Shown here in pieces: positions 10,522-20,001 of a stretch of DNA of 64,000 nucleotides. The stretch covers positions 62,001 to 126,000 of the forward strand of contig CAWBKY010000009.1 in the NCBI GenBank assembly GCA_963789555.1, in the 5' to 3' direction. Position 1 is the stretch's first letter, and each line of letters opens with the position of its first letter. Source of the DNA: JACXTP01 sp963789555. Lineage in GTDB: Archaea > Thermoplasmatota > Thermoplasmata > Methanomassiliicoccales > UBA472. Made by a program: the position numbers and the translations under genes. Below the pieces are notes generated by a model. It saw only the letters and a program-made list of their open reading frames with translations. It had not been told where the DNA came from and ran no database searches.

Positions 10522-11202
10522 TCACCGATAGTCCAACGGGTCCTTGGATGCCCGCCTCCTCGAAACCTTTGAGACGGAGCAAGGCAGGAGTCGCAACGAC
10601 CGCAGGCCTTCTCGCCCCCCTGATAGCAGGACCAGGTGAGCTCGAGCGGTGCCTTCAGCTCCATCCCAAGACGGACGATCTCCGCCTTGGTCATACGCAG
10701 GATGGGGGCATGCACCTTCGGGGCATGGCCTTCCACACCGGCCTTCGTGCCCACCGCTAAGTGTGCGTTCGAAGGCCTCAAAGAACTCCGGCCTGCAGTC
10801 TGGATATCCTGAGTAATCGATGGCGTTGGCGCCGATGAAGATGGCCTCGCGCCCCGATGGTCTCGCAAAGACCCGCTGCCACGCTGAGGAAGATGATGTT
10901 GCGCGCAGGGACATAGGTGACCGGGATGCCCTCCCCGATGTCAGAGGCGGACGCCCTCTCGGGCACCTCCACCCTCGCGGAGGTGAGGGCGCTCCCCGTG
11001 AATGCACGGAGGTCCAGGTCCATCACCACGTGGCCTCTGAGATCCGTAATGCTCCACCACCCTCTTCGCCGACTCCAGTTCCCGGGAGTGTCTCTGACCA
11101 TAACGTACGGTGAGCGGCGTCACGTCGTAACCCTTGGAAAGGGCATAGGCCAAGGACGACCGTCGAATCAAGACCTCCAGATAGCAACGATACCGCTCGC
11201 AT
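10522..11202 (-). CDS. queC: 7-cyano-7-deazaguanine (preQ0) synthase (frameshifted)
   Basis: ATP-dependent conversion of carboxy-deazaguanine to preQ0. The N-terminal P-loop is MRAVSLLSGGLDSTVV; then YDVTPLTVRYGQRHSRE, IPVTYVPARNIIFLSVAAG, IFIGANAIDYSGYPDCRPEF, and the zinc site CYQGGEKACGRCDSC near the end. The end KDPLDYR with stop at 10522 fits the family. These pieces are spread over all three frames with at least five indels, the densest error cluster in the window. The start at 11202 sits just after the queD stop. About 225 residues after correction. Confidence 0.87.
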
Positions 11203-11207
11203 GGCTA

Positions 11208-11682
11208 TCACCGGAAGCGATGGCAGGCCCATGCGCTCTGACCCAGCTCCTCGTGGATGCCCAGCTCGATGCTCTCGACGTTGGCGGGGAATCCTCACCG
11301 ACCCGATGAGCCGTTGCAACAGGACACGGGAAAGCTCCTCGGCGCTGGATTCCTCGGTGTCCAGCAGCACGACGTCCTCGACGGGGAAGACATACCTCTT
11401 GCAACCCGCCAGGACCACGACCTCATCCCCGACCGAGACGGTGATCCTCTTGGAGTTGCCCGGTATCAGGACTCGATGGTCGAGGTCGTCGACGATGCTA
11501 CGCAGGCCGCGTTTGATCTGAACGAAGTCCATCACCATGCCCTTCTCACCGATGTCGCCATGGATGCGCAGGCTGACCACATAGGTATGGCCGTGCAGCC
11601 TGCCGCACTTCTCATGTCCTGCGATGAAATGGCATGCGGAGAACTTGACGTTGGTGTGCTCGCCATCGATCTCGAGTCTCAT
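11208..11682 (-). CDS. queD: 6-carboxy-tetrahydropterin synthase family (one frameshift)
   Basis: First dedicated step of deazaguanine synthesis from 7,8-dihydroneopterin triphosphate. It starts MRLEIDGEHTNVKFSACHF; zinc-binding His residues are in SACHFI and GRLHGHTYVVSL. MVMDFVQIKRGL and DLDHRVLIPG follow, then ELSRVLLQRLIGSVRIP. A frameshift near 11285 leads to a family-like tail ending LGQSAWACHRFR at 11208. About 157 residues. It is followed within six bases by queC, so the three que genes form one transcription unit, probably with mtxX upstream. Confidence 0.87.
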
Positions 11683-11710
11683 TCGTCCCACCTGCCTGTC
11701 AATGCCAACC

Positions 11711-12528
11711 TCACCTTTTAATGTTACCGGGATGACCGCCAGGATGTCCTTTGGAGGAGAAGCCTCCGCCTGCGAGGGCCGAGGCCAGGGCGATGGAGTC
11801 CACATAGCTGGACTTCGCCCGCGACGTGTCAATGAACACCTTATCCAGATTCAGGATGGGCGCCCCCATGGAACGCCCACCGTCCACCAGGTGGAGGCAT
11901 CGGAAGATGAGATTGCCAGATATCCCGTCTGGGGCGATGATGAGGTTCTTGCGTCTGGGCCGCCTCCTCGATGAGGATGTGCACGTTCTCCGCTTCCAGA
12001 CCCTGTCCTTTCAGTATGGTCACTATGGACTCCGCCTCGTGGATGGTGCGGTCCACGACCGGGCACCTGCCAATGTCCGATGCCCGACCCCCGGCCATTA
12101 TACCGATGCTCGGAGCCACCCCCATCCTTCTCAGCAATGCCACGCCTCGGCGCACCATGTCCACCTTCTCCTCGATCGTGGCGCCCTCGTCCACTCCGAC
12201 CGGGGCCAGGAGGAAGACGCTCCCTCCACGGGGTTGGACCATGACCATTCGCTCCAACCGTTCCAGGCCGAATACGCGCTTCACGGCAAGCATCGCCTGC
12301 TTGGAGTCAAGGTCGCCCCGCACGGCGGCATCGATCCTTCCCTCCTTGAGATGCTGGGCCATCTCCTCGGCATCGTGATAATATCTCGCTCCTCCCGTAC
12401 CCGCTGGCGTTGGCTAGGTCCACACTGGTGCGGACATGGTCCGATCCCACCATGCTCCCCACGCCGATACGCCTCTCCTTGCTCTTGCCCGCTCGGAAAA
12501 CGGTCTCCGGCGCCAATTTGTCCATCAT
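11711..12528 (-). CDS. mtxX: Methanogenesis marker protein 4 / MtxX family (frameshifted)
   Basis: Related to phosphate acyltransferase-like proteins and conserved in methanogens; the biochemical role is unknown. Recognised pieces: MMDKLAPETVFRAGKSKERR, IGVGSMVGSDHVRTS, IDAAVRGDLDSKQAM, FLLAPVGVDEGATI, PSIGIMAGGRASDIG and, after a shift, an IIAPDGISGNLIFRCLHLVD-like segment and GRSMGAPILNLDKVFIDTSR. Two frameshifts (about 12395 and 11950). Corrected length is about 270 residues. The end at 11711 is the first stop in the last frame and is less certain. It lies directly upstream of queD. I assign the family from memory of its motifs. Confidence 0.72.
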
Positions 12529-12624
12529 GATTCACCCTGGGATGTTATCCATGGACCCCTATTAGTTTGTCTCGCCATTGCCCTGTGGAGGCAACGATTA
12601 AATAAATCGGTCAGAAATGAACCG

Positions 12625-12987
12625 ATGAGCAATGGAGGGATGATATTGAAACCGCCCCAGTACGAGGAGATGGACCGCGGTCGGGAGGAGGCCATCCCGA
12701 TGGCCTTCCAAAAGGTGTGCGCTCGCCTCAACCGCTACCGACTTAAGATCAATCCGCCGGTCCAGCCACCGATGCATTGGACCGGCCCTCTCCCTCGTCA
12801 GACCTTCGAGGTCTTGGAGAGCGGGGACGACACCTTGGTGGCGGAGTTCTACCCCAATGGGCATTACCGCTGCTACCGGCCGGATTTTCAGCCCTACTTC
12901 GAGAAGATGGAGGACATCATCGAAAAGGCAGGTCAGGAGGCCTACGAGGCCTTCATGGCGAGATATGAGGAGATGCGGGGGTCCTGA
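12625..12987 (+). CDS. Uncharacterised small protein
   Basis: 120 residues, not recognised. The sequence is MSNGGMILKPPQYEEMDRGR followed by a mixed-charge region and an aromatic-rich middle (FYPNGHYRCYRPDFQPYFEK), then a predicted helical C-terminus (DIIEKAGQEAYEAFMARYEE). There is no signal peptide or membrane helix. TTAAATAA at 12598-12605 is a suitable TATA for leaderless translation from 12625; a second ATG at 12640 preceded by GGAGG is an alternative start. It is divergent from mtxX and convergent with dph2. Codon use looks like its neighbours, so it is probably real. Confidence 0.6.
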   Translation: MSNGGMILKPPQYEEMDRGREEAIPMAFQKVCARLNRYRLKINPPVQPPMHWTGPLPRQTFEVLESGDDTLVAEFYPNGHYRCYRPDFQPYFEKMEDIIEKAGQEAYEAFMARYEEMRGS

Positions 12988-12989
12988 GC

Positions 12990-13977
12990 TCAACCCAGTA
13001 TGGAGTCCATGCGATAATCGTCCCACTCCCGCTCGCCCAGCAGCACTTCCAGCTCCACCGGGGTCAGCAAGGGCCTCGGGTAACGCACCTGATCGTCAAT
13101 GGCCAATCTCGGACAGGCGGTGGATACGAAGGCGTCGGCTTGGAAGGGCATGAGCTGGTTCGGACCTATCTCGTCCATGACGATGATGTCGGCCTGCTTG
13201 CCCTTCGAACGTAACCTGTCCGCCAGGTCAAGGGCCAAGGCGAAACGGTCCTGTCCGGATTTGGAGGAAACCAGTATGCCGAACCTCTTCCCGTCCTGCG
13301 CCCTGGCGATGGCGGCGTAACGTTGGCGGAGCACACGGTCGGTGAGCTGCTCCATGGTCCGCACCTCATCCATGACCGGGTCCAACACCAGGACCGGCCT
13401 CTTCGTCTCCAACGATACGGCCAAGGGGTGGAAGTCCCCGCTGCCGATGAAAATGAATTGCTCCACATCGCGACGTACCGCGTAGGCGGAGGTGACGTTG
13501 CAACCGAGCACCTGGCCCTCATGCTTGATCCTGCCATCCCCTTTGCCGATGAGACAGGTCCTCCCCTTGCCTTCCAGGAATGCCTTGACGTTGGTGAGCA
13601 TTGGGACATGCTGAACGGTGGTGACCAGACCAACACTTTTCATAACCATGGGCAAAGCCCTCTCCAGCAAAGGGATGACGTCGAAATCGAACCGGACCTC
13701 CACGAACAGCACCCGGTCCGATGTCGACATGGAGCGGGATCTCGGCATGGCCGAAATGCACCAGCACGTCAGCGTACCGAGAATAGTGGGGGGAAAGGTC
13801 GCACGCGCCGTAACAAGGGTCGCCAAGGATGATTATGTTCGCCCTGGTCCGGGCATTGATCTCATCACCGATGCGCTGGGCATGCGTCTTAAGACCTTCA
13901 GGCATCTGGAGGGCCACGGTCCTGGCGCCTTTGGAAAGGATGAAGGCGCAGACCTGGTCCAATTTGAAGTCGTACAT
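12990..13977 (-). CDS. dph2: Diphthamide synthase Dph2 (2-(3-amino-3-carboxypropyl)histidine synthase), one frameshift
   Basis: Non-canonical radical SAM enzyme that starts diphthamide on elongation factor 2. The three cluster Cys residues are each in the expected context: LGDPCYGACDL, VLGCNVTSAY and VSTACPRLAIDD. Other family segments are ARTVALQMPEGLK, VHFGHAEIP, FIFIGSGDFHPLAVSLET and GILVSSKSGQDR. One frameshift near 13730, after which the true frame gives RVLFVEVRFDF. Corrected length is about 328 residues. It lies downstream of rpl10e on the same strand with a 43-base gap, so they may be co-transcribed, linking a ribosomal gene with EF2 modification. Confidence 0.93.
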
Positions 13978-14020
13978 AGGGTCGCCCTCACATAAGGAAA
14001 GAGGGCGGATGATAAAAGGG

Positions 14021-14539
14021 TTAGTGTACCAGCTCTCCGCCGGTCTCGAACTCGGTGAAGCACGGGCTGGGCAACTTCAGGGACGCGCTCCACAGAGCCT
14101 CCTTGGCGGCGTTGACGTACTGGACCGGAACACGGACGACTATGATGACCTGTCCCGCCTGCACCCTGGCCGCAGTTCCGACCGCCTTTCCGAAGGCGGC
14201 ACGCATGCCGCTGGAGACACGGTCAGCACCAGCGCCGGTGGCGAGCTTGTTCTCGCGCAGCACGTGGTGGGGATAGACCCGGAACTTGATGTGGTAGTTG
14301 TTGGCCCCGGCCATCTTGGTCATGATCCTGTTGCATGTTATACGGGCGGCCTCCAACGCTATGTGCCTGATCTGGCAGGGCTCTTTGATCTTTAGGGCGA
14401 TGGTGACCGGGAAATCACCGTTGATGGCCCCGATATCGAAAGTGTTGATACGGGAGGCCGGTACTCCGCCCATGTACTCCCTGCGGCAATAGGCCTGACC
14501 ACGAATCTGTCTGTACATCCTTGCTGGCTTCCTTGCCAT
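14021..14539 (-). CDS. rpl10e: Ribosomal protein L10e (uL16)
   Basis: Large-subunit protein near the peptidyl transferase centre and the tRNA elbow. It starts MARKPARMYRQIRGQAYCRR, with GGTGATT as the binding site a few bases before. The family blocks ALEAARITCNRIMTKMAG, YHIKFRVYPHHVLRENK and DRVSSGMRAAFGKAVG are all present. 172 residues, intact, normal length. Two extra in-frame codons upstream (MII) are ignored because L10e begins MARKPA. First gene before dph2 on the minus strand. Confidence 0.96.
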   Translation of the reverse strand: MARKPARMYRQIRGQAYCRREYMGGVPASRINTFDIGAINGDFPVTIALKIKEPCQIRHIALEAARITCNRIMTKMAGANNYHIKFRVYPHHVLRENKLATGAGADRVSSGMRAAFGKAVGTAARVQAGQVIIVVRVPVQYVNAAKEALWSASLKLPSPCFTEFETGGELVH

Positions 14540-14667
14540 GATAATCACCTTTAACTTCGTCTCACGTGACGGGATGGCTACATTCGTATTTTCCTATTTA
14601 TAGCTGATGGATGGGTCACAATTCGAAGGTACACTTGTCCAGCAAACGCTCCTGTCGCATCATATAT

Positions 14668-15171
14668 ATGCTCCTCAAAACGGTCATGGTCGAGGATCCT
14701 TCGATGGCCCTGAGGCACAAGGTCGGTGGTCTGGAACTACTTCCTGATATCAAACCTTTGTGGGAAAGGTTGAACGCCATGAACGTGGACAGGTCTCTCC
14801 ATTTCGGCGACCGGCACCGGAACCTTACCTTCGAGGAGAGGATGAGACCGGTCCATCGCAAGGTGAGGGAGGGGATGGCAAGGGTGGAGGTTGTGCTAGA
14901 TGGGGACAGGAGTTCCGATCGGCTACTGCGTGGCCACGATCGACTCTGAATACATAGGGCGAGGTGGACTCGATCTATGTGGAGGAGGGTGAAAGGGACC
15001 AACGGTCTGGGGGGCGACCTCCTGGACAGCGCCATCGATTGGATGAGGGCGTTCCCGGTGCAGAGGGCCTTCCTTTCCGTGACCGTGGGGAACATTGACG
15101 CTCCTCGGTTCTATGAGAGGCATGGCTTCCGTCCCCGTAACACCATCTTTGAGCTCGATGAGAACCAGTAG
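14668..15171 (+). CDS. GNAT-family N-acetyltransferase (one or two frameshifts)
   Basis: The N-terminal part holds the first helix (DIKPLWERLNAMN). After a frameshift near 14935, the reading CVATIDSEYIG, EVDSIYVEEG, GDLLDSAIDWMRA, FLSVTVGNIDAPRFYERHGF fits the acetyl-CoA fold: VEEGERDQ in place of the usual V-x-x-x-x-R-G loop, then the typical NxxAxxFYxxxGF motif. About 165 residues. The substrate is unknown. CATATATATG just before the start may be promoter or start region. It ends with TAG. It precedes the rnp4 operon but has its own gap. Confidence 0.75.
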
Positions 15172-15219
15172 CAAGGCAAACCTATTTGACAGGACGAGGA
15201 TTCAAGGAGCGGAGAGAGC

Positions 15220-15574
15220 ATGGGTAGAAGGCACGTCAGCAACAAGGAGGTCAAGGCCATAGCCCGCCGTCGGGTGGTGAGGCTCCTGGTGCTGGCACAA
15301 CAACAGGCTGGATCAGGGTAATCTCGACCGAGCCAGGAGATATGTGGACCTGGCGAGAAGGGTGTCGATGCGGGGTAACGTCCCCATGCCCTATGGCGCA
15401 AGCGTCTGCCGGGAGTGCCACACGCCCTTCCTGGCCGGAAGGACCTGCCGGGTCAGGTTGCGGTCCGCGCACCTGACCATCACCTGCTTGGAATGCGGCG
15501 GAAAGAGGAGATTGCCTTATGTTAAGGAACAAAGGGAGCTGAGAGGATGTCAAGGACCAAAAAGGACGTCATGA
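15220..15574 (+). CDS. rnp4: RNase P protein component 4 (Rpp21/Rnp4), one frameshift
   Basis: Protein subunit of archaeal RNase P, which trims tRNA 5' ends. It starts MGRRHVSNKEVKAIARRRVV with a basic helix, then (after a frameshift near 15305) LDQGNLDRARRYVDLARRVS, and the zinc ribbon CRECHTPFLAGRTCRVRL with TCLECGGKRRLPY. The four metal Cys pattern is complete except that the second pair is spread as GRTC and CLEC. The open frame runs to 15574 and overlaps yhbY by 28 bases; the extreme C-terminus could be wrong. First gene of rnp4-yhbY-serS. Confidence 0.87.
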
Positions 15575-15834
15575 GGGATGCTTCAGAGCTTCGTCCCACC
15601 GTCCACGTAGGAAAGGATGGGATCACTGACGAACTGGTGGAGGAGGTCAGGTTGCAGTTGAAGACACGGAAGGTGATCAAGATGCGACTTCTCGACTCCA
15701 GTGGGGAGGACCCCAAGGCCACCGCTGAGCTGGTGGCGGAGCGGAGCAATGCCACGCTCGTCGATGTGAGGGGGTCGGTGGCAGTGCTCTGCGAGAAAAG
15801 ATATTTCGCTGGAAAGCCGATGTCGGTCGAGTAA
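15547..15834 (+). CDS. YhbY/CRS1-CRM domain RNA-binding protein
   Basis: 95-residue single CRM domain. It begins RTKKDVMRDASELRPTVHVG, and the family signature VHVGKDGITDELVEEVRLQL matches the usual G-K-x-G-x-T region. The end AVLCEKRYFAGK carries a basic surface. In bacteria YhbY binds pre-50S particles. Its placement between an RNase P subunit and serS suggests a role in stable RNA maturation, an inference from context. Intact frame. Confidence 0.9.
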   Translation: MSRTKKDVMRDASELRPTVHVGKDGITDELVEEVRLQLKTRKVIKMRLLDSSGEDPKATAELVAERSNATLVDVRGSVAVLCEKRYFAGKPMSVE

Positions 15835-15842
15835 GGGAGACC

Positions 15843-17105
15843 ATGCTAGACATAGCGGTCATTCGAGCGGACCCGGAACGCATCCGCACCATGCTGCGCA
15901 ACCGCAACTACCCAGAGGACACCCTGAACGAGTTCCTCGGACTTGATGCGGAATGGAGACGCCTGATGGAGGAAGGTAACCAGCTGAGGCGCAAGCGGAA
16001 TGAGGCCTCGGTCCAGGTCCCGAAGCTCAAAGGAGAGGAGAAGGCGAACCTGCTGGCAGAGATGAAGGCCGTGGCGCAGCGCATCTCGGACATCGAGGTC
16101 CGGGTGGCGGAGTTGGAGCAACGGCGCGGGGACGTGGTCCTCCTGATCCCGAACCAACCGGACGAATCGGTCCCGGTGGGGGGTGGTTATGACCATAACA
16201 AGTTGATCCTGGAGAGCGGGAAGGTCAAGGAGTTCGACTTCCCCGCCAAGGACCATATCGAACTGGGGGAGTCGTTGGGAATCATCGATTTCGCCAGGGG
16301 GGCGAAGATCACCGGCAGCGGGTTCTACGTGTTGAAGGGGGACGGAGCACGATTGGAACGGGCCATGATCAACTACATGCTGGACGTGCACCGAAAACAG
16401 GGCTACGTCGAGGTCTTCCCTCCGGTCGTGGTGAACCGGAACTCGGTCATAGGCACCGGCCAGTACCCGAAGATGAAGGATGACATGTATTGGTGCGAGA
16501 GGGACGACCTCTGGTTGAACCCCACGGCGGAGGTGCCGCTCACCAACATGTTCATGGACGAGATCCTGGAGAAGGACCAGCTGCCCATCAACTACACCGC
16601 CTATCTGCCGTCGTTCCGAAGGGAGGCAGGACGGCATGCGGAGATGAAAGGCATCATCCGTGTGCATGAGTTCAACAAGGTGGAACTGGTGAAGTTCGTC
16701 CACCCGAACACCTCCTGGACCGAGCTGGAGAGATTGAGGCAGGACGCCGAGGACATCTTCCGAGGACTGGAGCTGCCCTACCGAGTGCTTCTCCTTTGCA
16801 CAGGTGACATGGGCTTCGCCTCGGCCAAGACCTATGACATCGAATCATGGGCACCAGGCACCAAATCTTGGTTGGAGTGCTCCTCCTGTAGCTGCTTCAC
16901 CGATTTCCAGGCCAGGCGCGCCCGGATAAAGTACCGCCCAGAGCCTCACCTGAAGAGCGAGTTCCTCCATACGCTGAACGGATCGGGAGTGGCACTTCCA
17001 AGGACCATGGTGTCGGTCCTGGAGAACAACCAGACGAAGGAGGGGAAGGTCATCTTGCCCAAGGTGCTCCGCCCGTACATGCAAGGGCAGGAACTGATAG
17101 AGTAA
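15843..17105 (+). CDS. serS: Seryl-tRNA synthetase (common type)
   Basis: Charges tRNA-Ser. The N-terminal long coiled-coil arm is residues about 30-100 (LRRKRNEASVQVPKLKGEE to VRVAELEQRRGD). Class II motif 2 is FRREAGRHAEMKGIIRVHEF and motif 3 GSGVALPRTMVSVLENNQ; TAEVPLTNMF and TGDMGFASAKTYDIESW are also family blocks. 420 residues, intact. This is the common SerRS, not the divergent methanogen-type SerRS of some methanogens. Last gene of the rnp4 operon; it ends three bases from a convergent GNAT gene. Confidence 0.96.
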   Translation: MLDIAVIRADPERIRTMLRNRNYPEDTLNEFLGLDAEWRRLMEEGNQLRRKRNEASVQVPKLKGEEKANLLAEMKAVAQRISDIEVRVAELEQRRGDVVLLIPNQPDESVPVGGGYDHNKLILESGKVKEFDFPAKDHIELGESLGIIDFARGAKITGSGFYVLKGDGARLERAMINYMLDVHRKQGYVEVFPPVVVNRNSVIGTGQYPKMKDDMYWCERDDLWLNPTAEVPLTNMFMDEILEKDQLPINYTAYLPSFRREAGRHAEMKGIIRVHEFNKVELVKFVHPNTSWTELERLRQDAEDIFRGLELPYRVLLLCTGDMGFASAKTYDIESWAPGTKSWLECSSCSCFTDFQARRARIKYRPEPHLKSEFLHTLNGSGVALPRTMVSVLENNQTKEGKVILPKVLRPYMQGQELIE

Positions 17106-17107
17106 GC

Positions 17108-17591
17108 TCACTTCGAAAGGAGGCGGTCGATGGTGCGCAGCGTCCATTCGGAAAGAGACCCACTCGTTGAGCTGTCTCGCGCCCATCCTCTCATAGAAAT
17201 TGATGGCGTTGACGTTCCAGTCAAGCGCTTGCCATTCCATCCTGCCGCAATCCATGGCCTTGGCCTTTTCCGCGCAGAACAGGAATATGGCCTTGCCCAC
17301 GCCGCGCCCCCGGAACTCCTCCAACACGAAGATGTCCTCGATAAAAAGGGTAGGGCGGGCCAGGAAGCTGGAATAGGTCTGGATGAGAATGAGATAAGCT
17401 ATGGCCCGACCATCAGATCGGGCCAGATAGGCCTCGAAATAGGGTTTGGGGGAAAGGGCATGCTCTTGCAACCTTTTCACCCCCTCTTCGTCCGGAGGTG
17501 TGAGGTGTTCGAACTCAGCCAATGCGAATATCAAAGTGACGAGCTCAGGGAAGTTGCCCTGGTCCACCTTCTCCATTATTATATCTGCCAT
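17108..17591 (-). CDS. GNAT-family N-acetyltransferase (one frameshift near its end)
   Basis: Acetyl-CoA dependent acyltransferase with a complete core: LTPPDEEGVKRLQEHA, ARPTLFIEDIFVLEEFRGRG (V-x-x-x-x-R-G-x-G loop with FRGRGVGKAIF), and DWNVNAINFYERMGARQLNEW. This resembles the spermidine/diamine acetyltransferase group in its IEDIFV and ALDWN motifs, but the substrate is unproven. A frameshift near 17150 turns the last 15 codons into TLRTIDRLLSK ending at 17108, rather than running on through serS. About 160 residues. Confidence 0.85.
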
Positions 17592-17632
17592 GGAGGTCCC
17601 CTGGTGGACGTGGCGTCACTTGATCGATCTGA

Positions 17633-17941
17633 CTACTTCTTTCCCTTAGGCTTGGCAGGGGTCTTCTTGGGGGCGGGCTTCTTCTTGGGGGCGGGCTTCT
17701 CCTCTTCCTCGTCCGCCTCATCGTCCTCGCACTCGCCTTCTTCCACCACGATATCGATCTCTTCTTCGCCTACATCGACGTAGTCAAGGAAATCGAACAT
17801 ATCCTCCTCGAGGGCCTTCAAGACCTCGACACCTTCCTTCACCTTGCCGTCCTCTATGAGGTCGATGGCCTGGGAAAGAACGTCGAGCATGTCTTCCAAT
17901 TCAAAGTCCAGTTCGTCAAACAGTTCCCCAAGGGTTACCAT
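17633..17941 (-). CDS. Small acidic protein with Lys-Pro-Ala tail
   Basis: 102 residues, not recognised. Residues 1-70 are strongly acidic and helical (LGELFDELDFELEDMLDVLS, then EDGKVKEGVEVLKALEEDMF). Residues 71-85 are nearly all Asp/Glu, and the last 20 are Lys/Pro/Ala repeats (KPAPKKKPAPKKTPAK). It resembles the charge-block design of nucleic-acid or chaperone-associated proteins but no domain is clear. Preceded by its own AT-rich promoter region shared with the divergent methyltransferase gene. It ends with TAG. The polarity of the charge blocks is shared with the gene at 28978. Confidence 0.7.
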   Translation of the reverse strand: MVTLGELFDELDFELEDMLDVLSQAIDLIEDGKVKEGVEVLKALEEDMFDFLDYVDVGEEEIDIVVEEGECEDDEADEEEEKPAPKKKPAPKKTPAKPKGKK

Positions 17942-18053
17942 TAAAATTCACCGAAAGGCAATAGAGAGCCCCTATAATTAATATGCTGTTGCCGCAAGAG
18001 GGCGAGTTAAGGGAAAAATATGAAATGGGTGGGGGTGCGATAATCCGTCGATT

Positions 18054-18621
18054 ATGTCTCCGCACCGTTTCGAATCCCATAATAGGGACTCATTGATTGA
18101 CCAAGAAAGGTCCGCGGAACAACCTGCCGAGGATATCATAGCAAGGGCCGAGATCGGGTCGGACGGCATCGTTGCCGACCTGGGATGCGGCAACGGTTAC
18201 TTAGCGGTCCCTTTGAGCAGGAAGGCTGGGCTCGTCCTAGCCTTGGACGTGAGCCATGAGATGCTTAGGGACCTGATGGAGGAGATGCGATGGGGATTGC
18301 AAGCGAGAAGGTCCTGCCGATCCGTTGCGAACTGCCCGAACTGCCTCTGAGATCCTCCAGCATGGACCACTTGTTCATGGTGAACGTCCTCCATGAGTTC
18401 GAGGACCGGTCGCGAATGGTAAGCAGAGGTCTTCAGAGTGCTAAAGGATGGGGGCAGGGCTCACGCTGGTTGATTTCCAAAAGAGGTCGACCACGAGGGG
18501 GCCCCCGCTGGAGGAGAGGATCGACGAGGCCGATGTGCCCAAGCTCTTCAATTGCATGAGGTTGATGGCCCGGCACAGCTTCCCCAGTTACTATCAGTTC
18601 GAGTTCGCCAAGCCCCTCTAG
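18054..18621 (+). CDS. Class I SAM-dependent methyltransferase (frameshifted)
   Basis: Rossmann methyltransferase of the UbiE/arsenite-methyltransferase-like size class. Motif I is IVADLGCGNGYLAVPLSRK, then VLALDVSHEMLRDL (acidic end of beta 2). After a shift near 18290 comes LPLRSSSMDHLFMVNVLHEF, and after another near 18440 LKDGG-like and VDFQKRS. The end FPSYYQFEFAKPL with TAG at 18621 fits. Corrected length is about 188 residues. The substrate is unknown. Its last four bases (CTAG) overlap the stop of the convergent mscS gene. Confidence 0.78.
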
Positions 18622-19890
18622 GCCGGCACCTCAAGCCCGGCGGCGTGGAAGGCGTCCTGCAGCGCGAATATCAGGTCGGAGCGGATCCGGGTCCATCTCC
18701 TTTAGTTGGGTGGTGTACACGCGCAGCTCATAGACCATACGGTTCCCGGAGAGGGAAATCGCTCTCAATGAAGGTGCGGGGTCCTTTGAAATGCCTTCCA
18801 CCTCGTCCACGGCAAGCCTGAACAGTCGTTCCACCTCTGCGTGTGGAGTGACGAAACCCACCTCCATATTCACACATATGGCATGGGAGCTGGTGCGGGA
18901 TATGTTGGCCAGGCGAGATTGCATCATCATGCTGTTCGGAAGGTTGACGAACGTACCATCTGGCGTGCGCAGTTCGGTGAAGAGGAGGTTCTTCTGCACC
19001 ACCTCGCCTTGCATATCCTCCACCTCGATCAGGTCGTTGAGCTCATAGATCTCGGCATCCATCAATGCCAGCCCAGAGAATATGTTCCTAAGGGTAGGAT
19101 AGGCTAAAACCAACGCCACCACAATGAACGTGAGAACGAGCACGATGAACAGGGTGCCCACGTCCTGCAGATTGAGCAACGCGAATAGAGAGTAGGTGAT
19201 GGTCAGGATAGCGATGGTCCAGAGTACGTATCGGATGACCGTTTTGAAAAGGTCTATGACCTGGGGGCTGAAGCGCTTGGTGCGGTACTTGTAGTCCTCC
19301 AGTATCTCGTCCACCAATTTGATGAACAGATAGATGCCCAGGATTATGACGATGACCGTGATGATGAGCGCGAAATGATCGGTGAGGAAGACCTCCAGCT
19401 CGCCCATCACGTCCAGGTCGGGGATCAGGGCGAGGATGATCAGCAAGGCCACGACCACTGCGATGACATATATCACATAACTCAGGACGAGGCTGGTGGT
19501 GTGCACTGACTTCCTCTTGACCTCTGCCTCCCCGGGTGCGCAGGTGCGGTTCAGAAGGGCGATATGTCGCATGAAGTTCACAAGTATCCTGGCGATCAGG
19601 AAGATGAATAAAATGATGGTGAGGTCCAGAGCGTAGGGGATGAACGGATTCCAAACGTTCTCCTCGAACCATGGCCATGCCAGGGTCAGGACATAGAGGC
19701 CGGTGAACGACAAGAGGATCAGTATGCCTGCCTTGACGGTCATCTCGATGGCGGATGCCACGTCGGCATCCATGTACTTCCCGCATTGCATCTTCATTTT
19801 TTCGAAGTTGCGGGTCAGGTATGACCATACATATAGACAAATGACGACCCCTGCGATCCAGAATAGAAGAGGCCAACCGACCTCGGACAT
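18618..19890 (-). CDS. MscS-family mechanosensitive channel (one frameshift)
   Basis: Membrane channel that releases solutes on osmotic downshift. Six or so hydrophobic segments fill residues 1-290 (for example WPLLFWIAGVVICLYVW and FALIITVIVIILGIYLFI). The MscS beta domain follows: LRNIFSGLALMDAEIYELND, then LIEVEDMQGEVVQKNLLFTE, TPDGTFVNLPNSMMM and LANISRTSS. A frameshift near 18690 restores the tail LIFALQDAFHAAGLEVPA ending at 18618. About 424 residues, with more helices than E. coli MscS, as in the MscS-like family. Convergent with the methyltransferase. Confidence 0.9.
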
Positions 19891-20001
19891 CCATTGTTCG
19901 TCTCCGATGGCTATGGTTCCACGCCTCCCGAGGACCTTCGCATGACCGAGTAACCGCTGTCCTAAATAATAAGGTTGGGCCGCCCAGCAGCCATCAGGTT
20001 A

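Noticed and set aside
9887..11202. queE and queC as pseudogenes.
   Set aside because: All conserved blocks are present without gaps; only the frame changes, as in clearly essential genes nearby.
18065..18100. TTTCGAATCCC resembling a tRNA T-arm.
   Set aside because: No matching acceptor, D-arm or anticodon arm; it lies in the methyltransferase coding region.
18631..20000. Plus-strand frames opposite mscS and the surface protein.
   Set aside because: They mirror the real minus-strand genes and lack start sites or conserved motifs.
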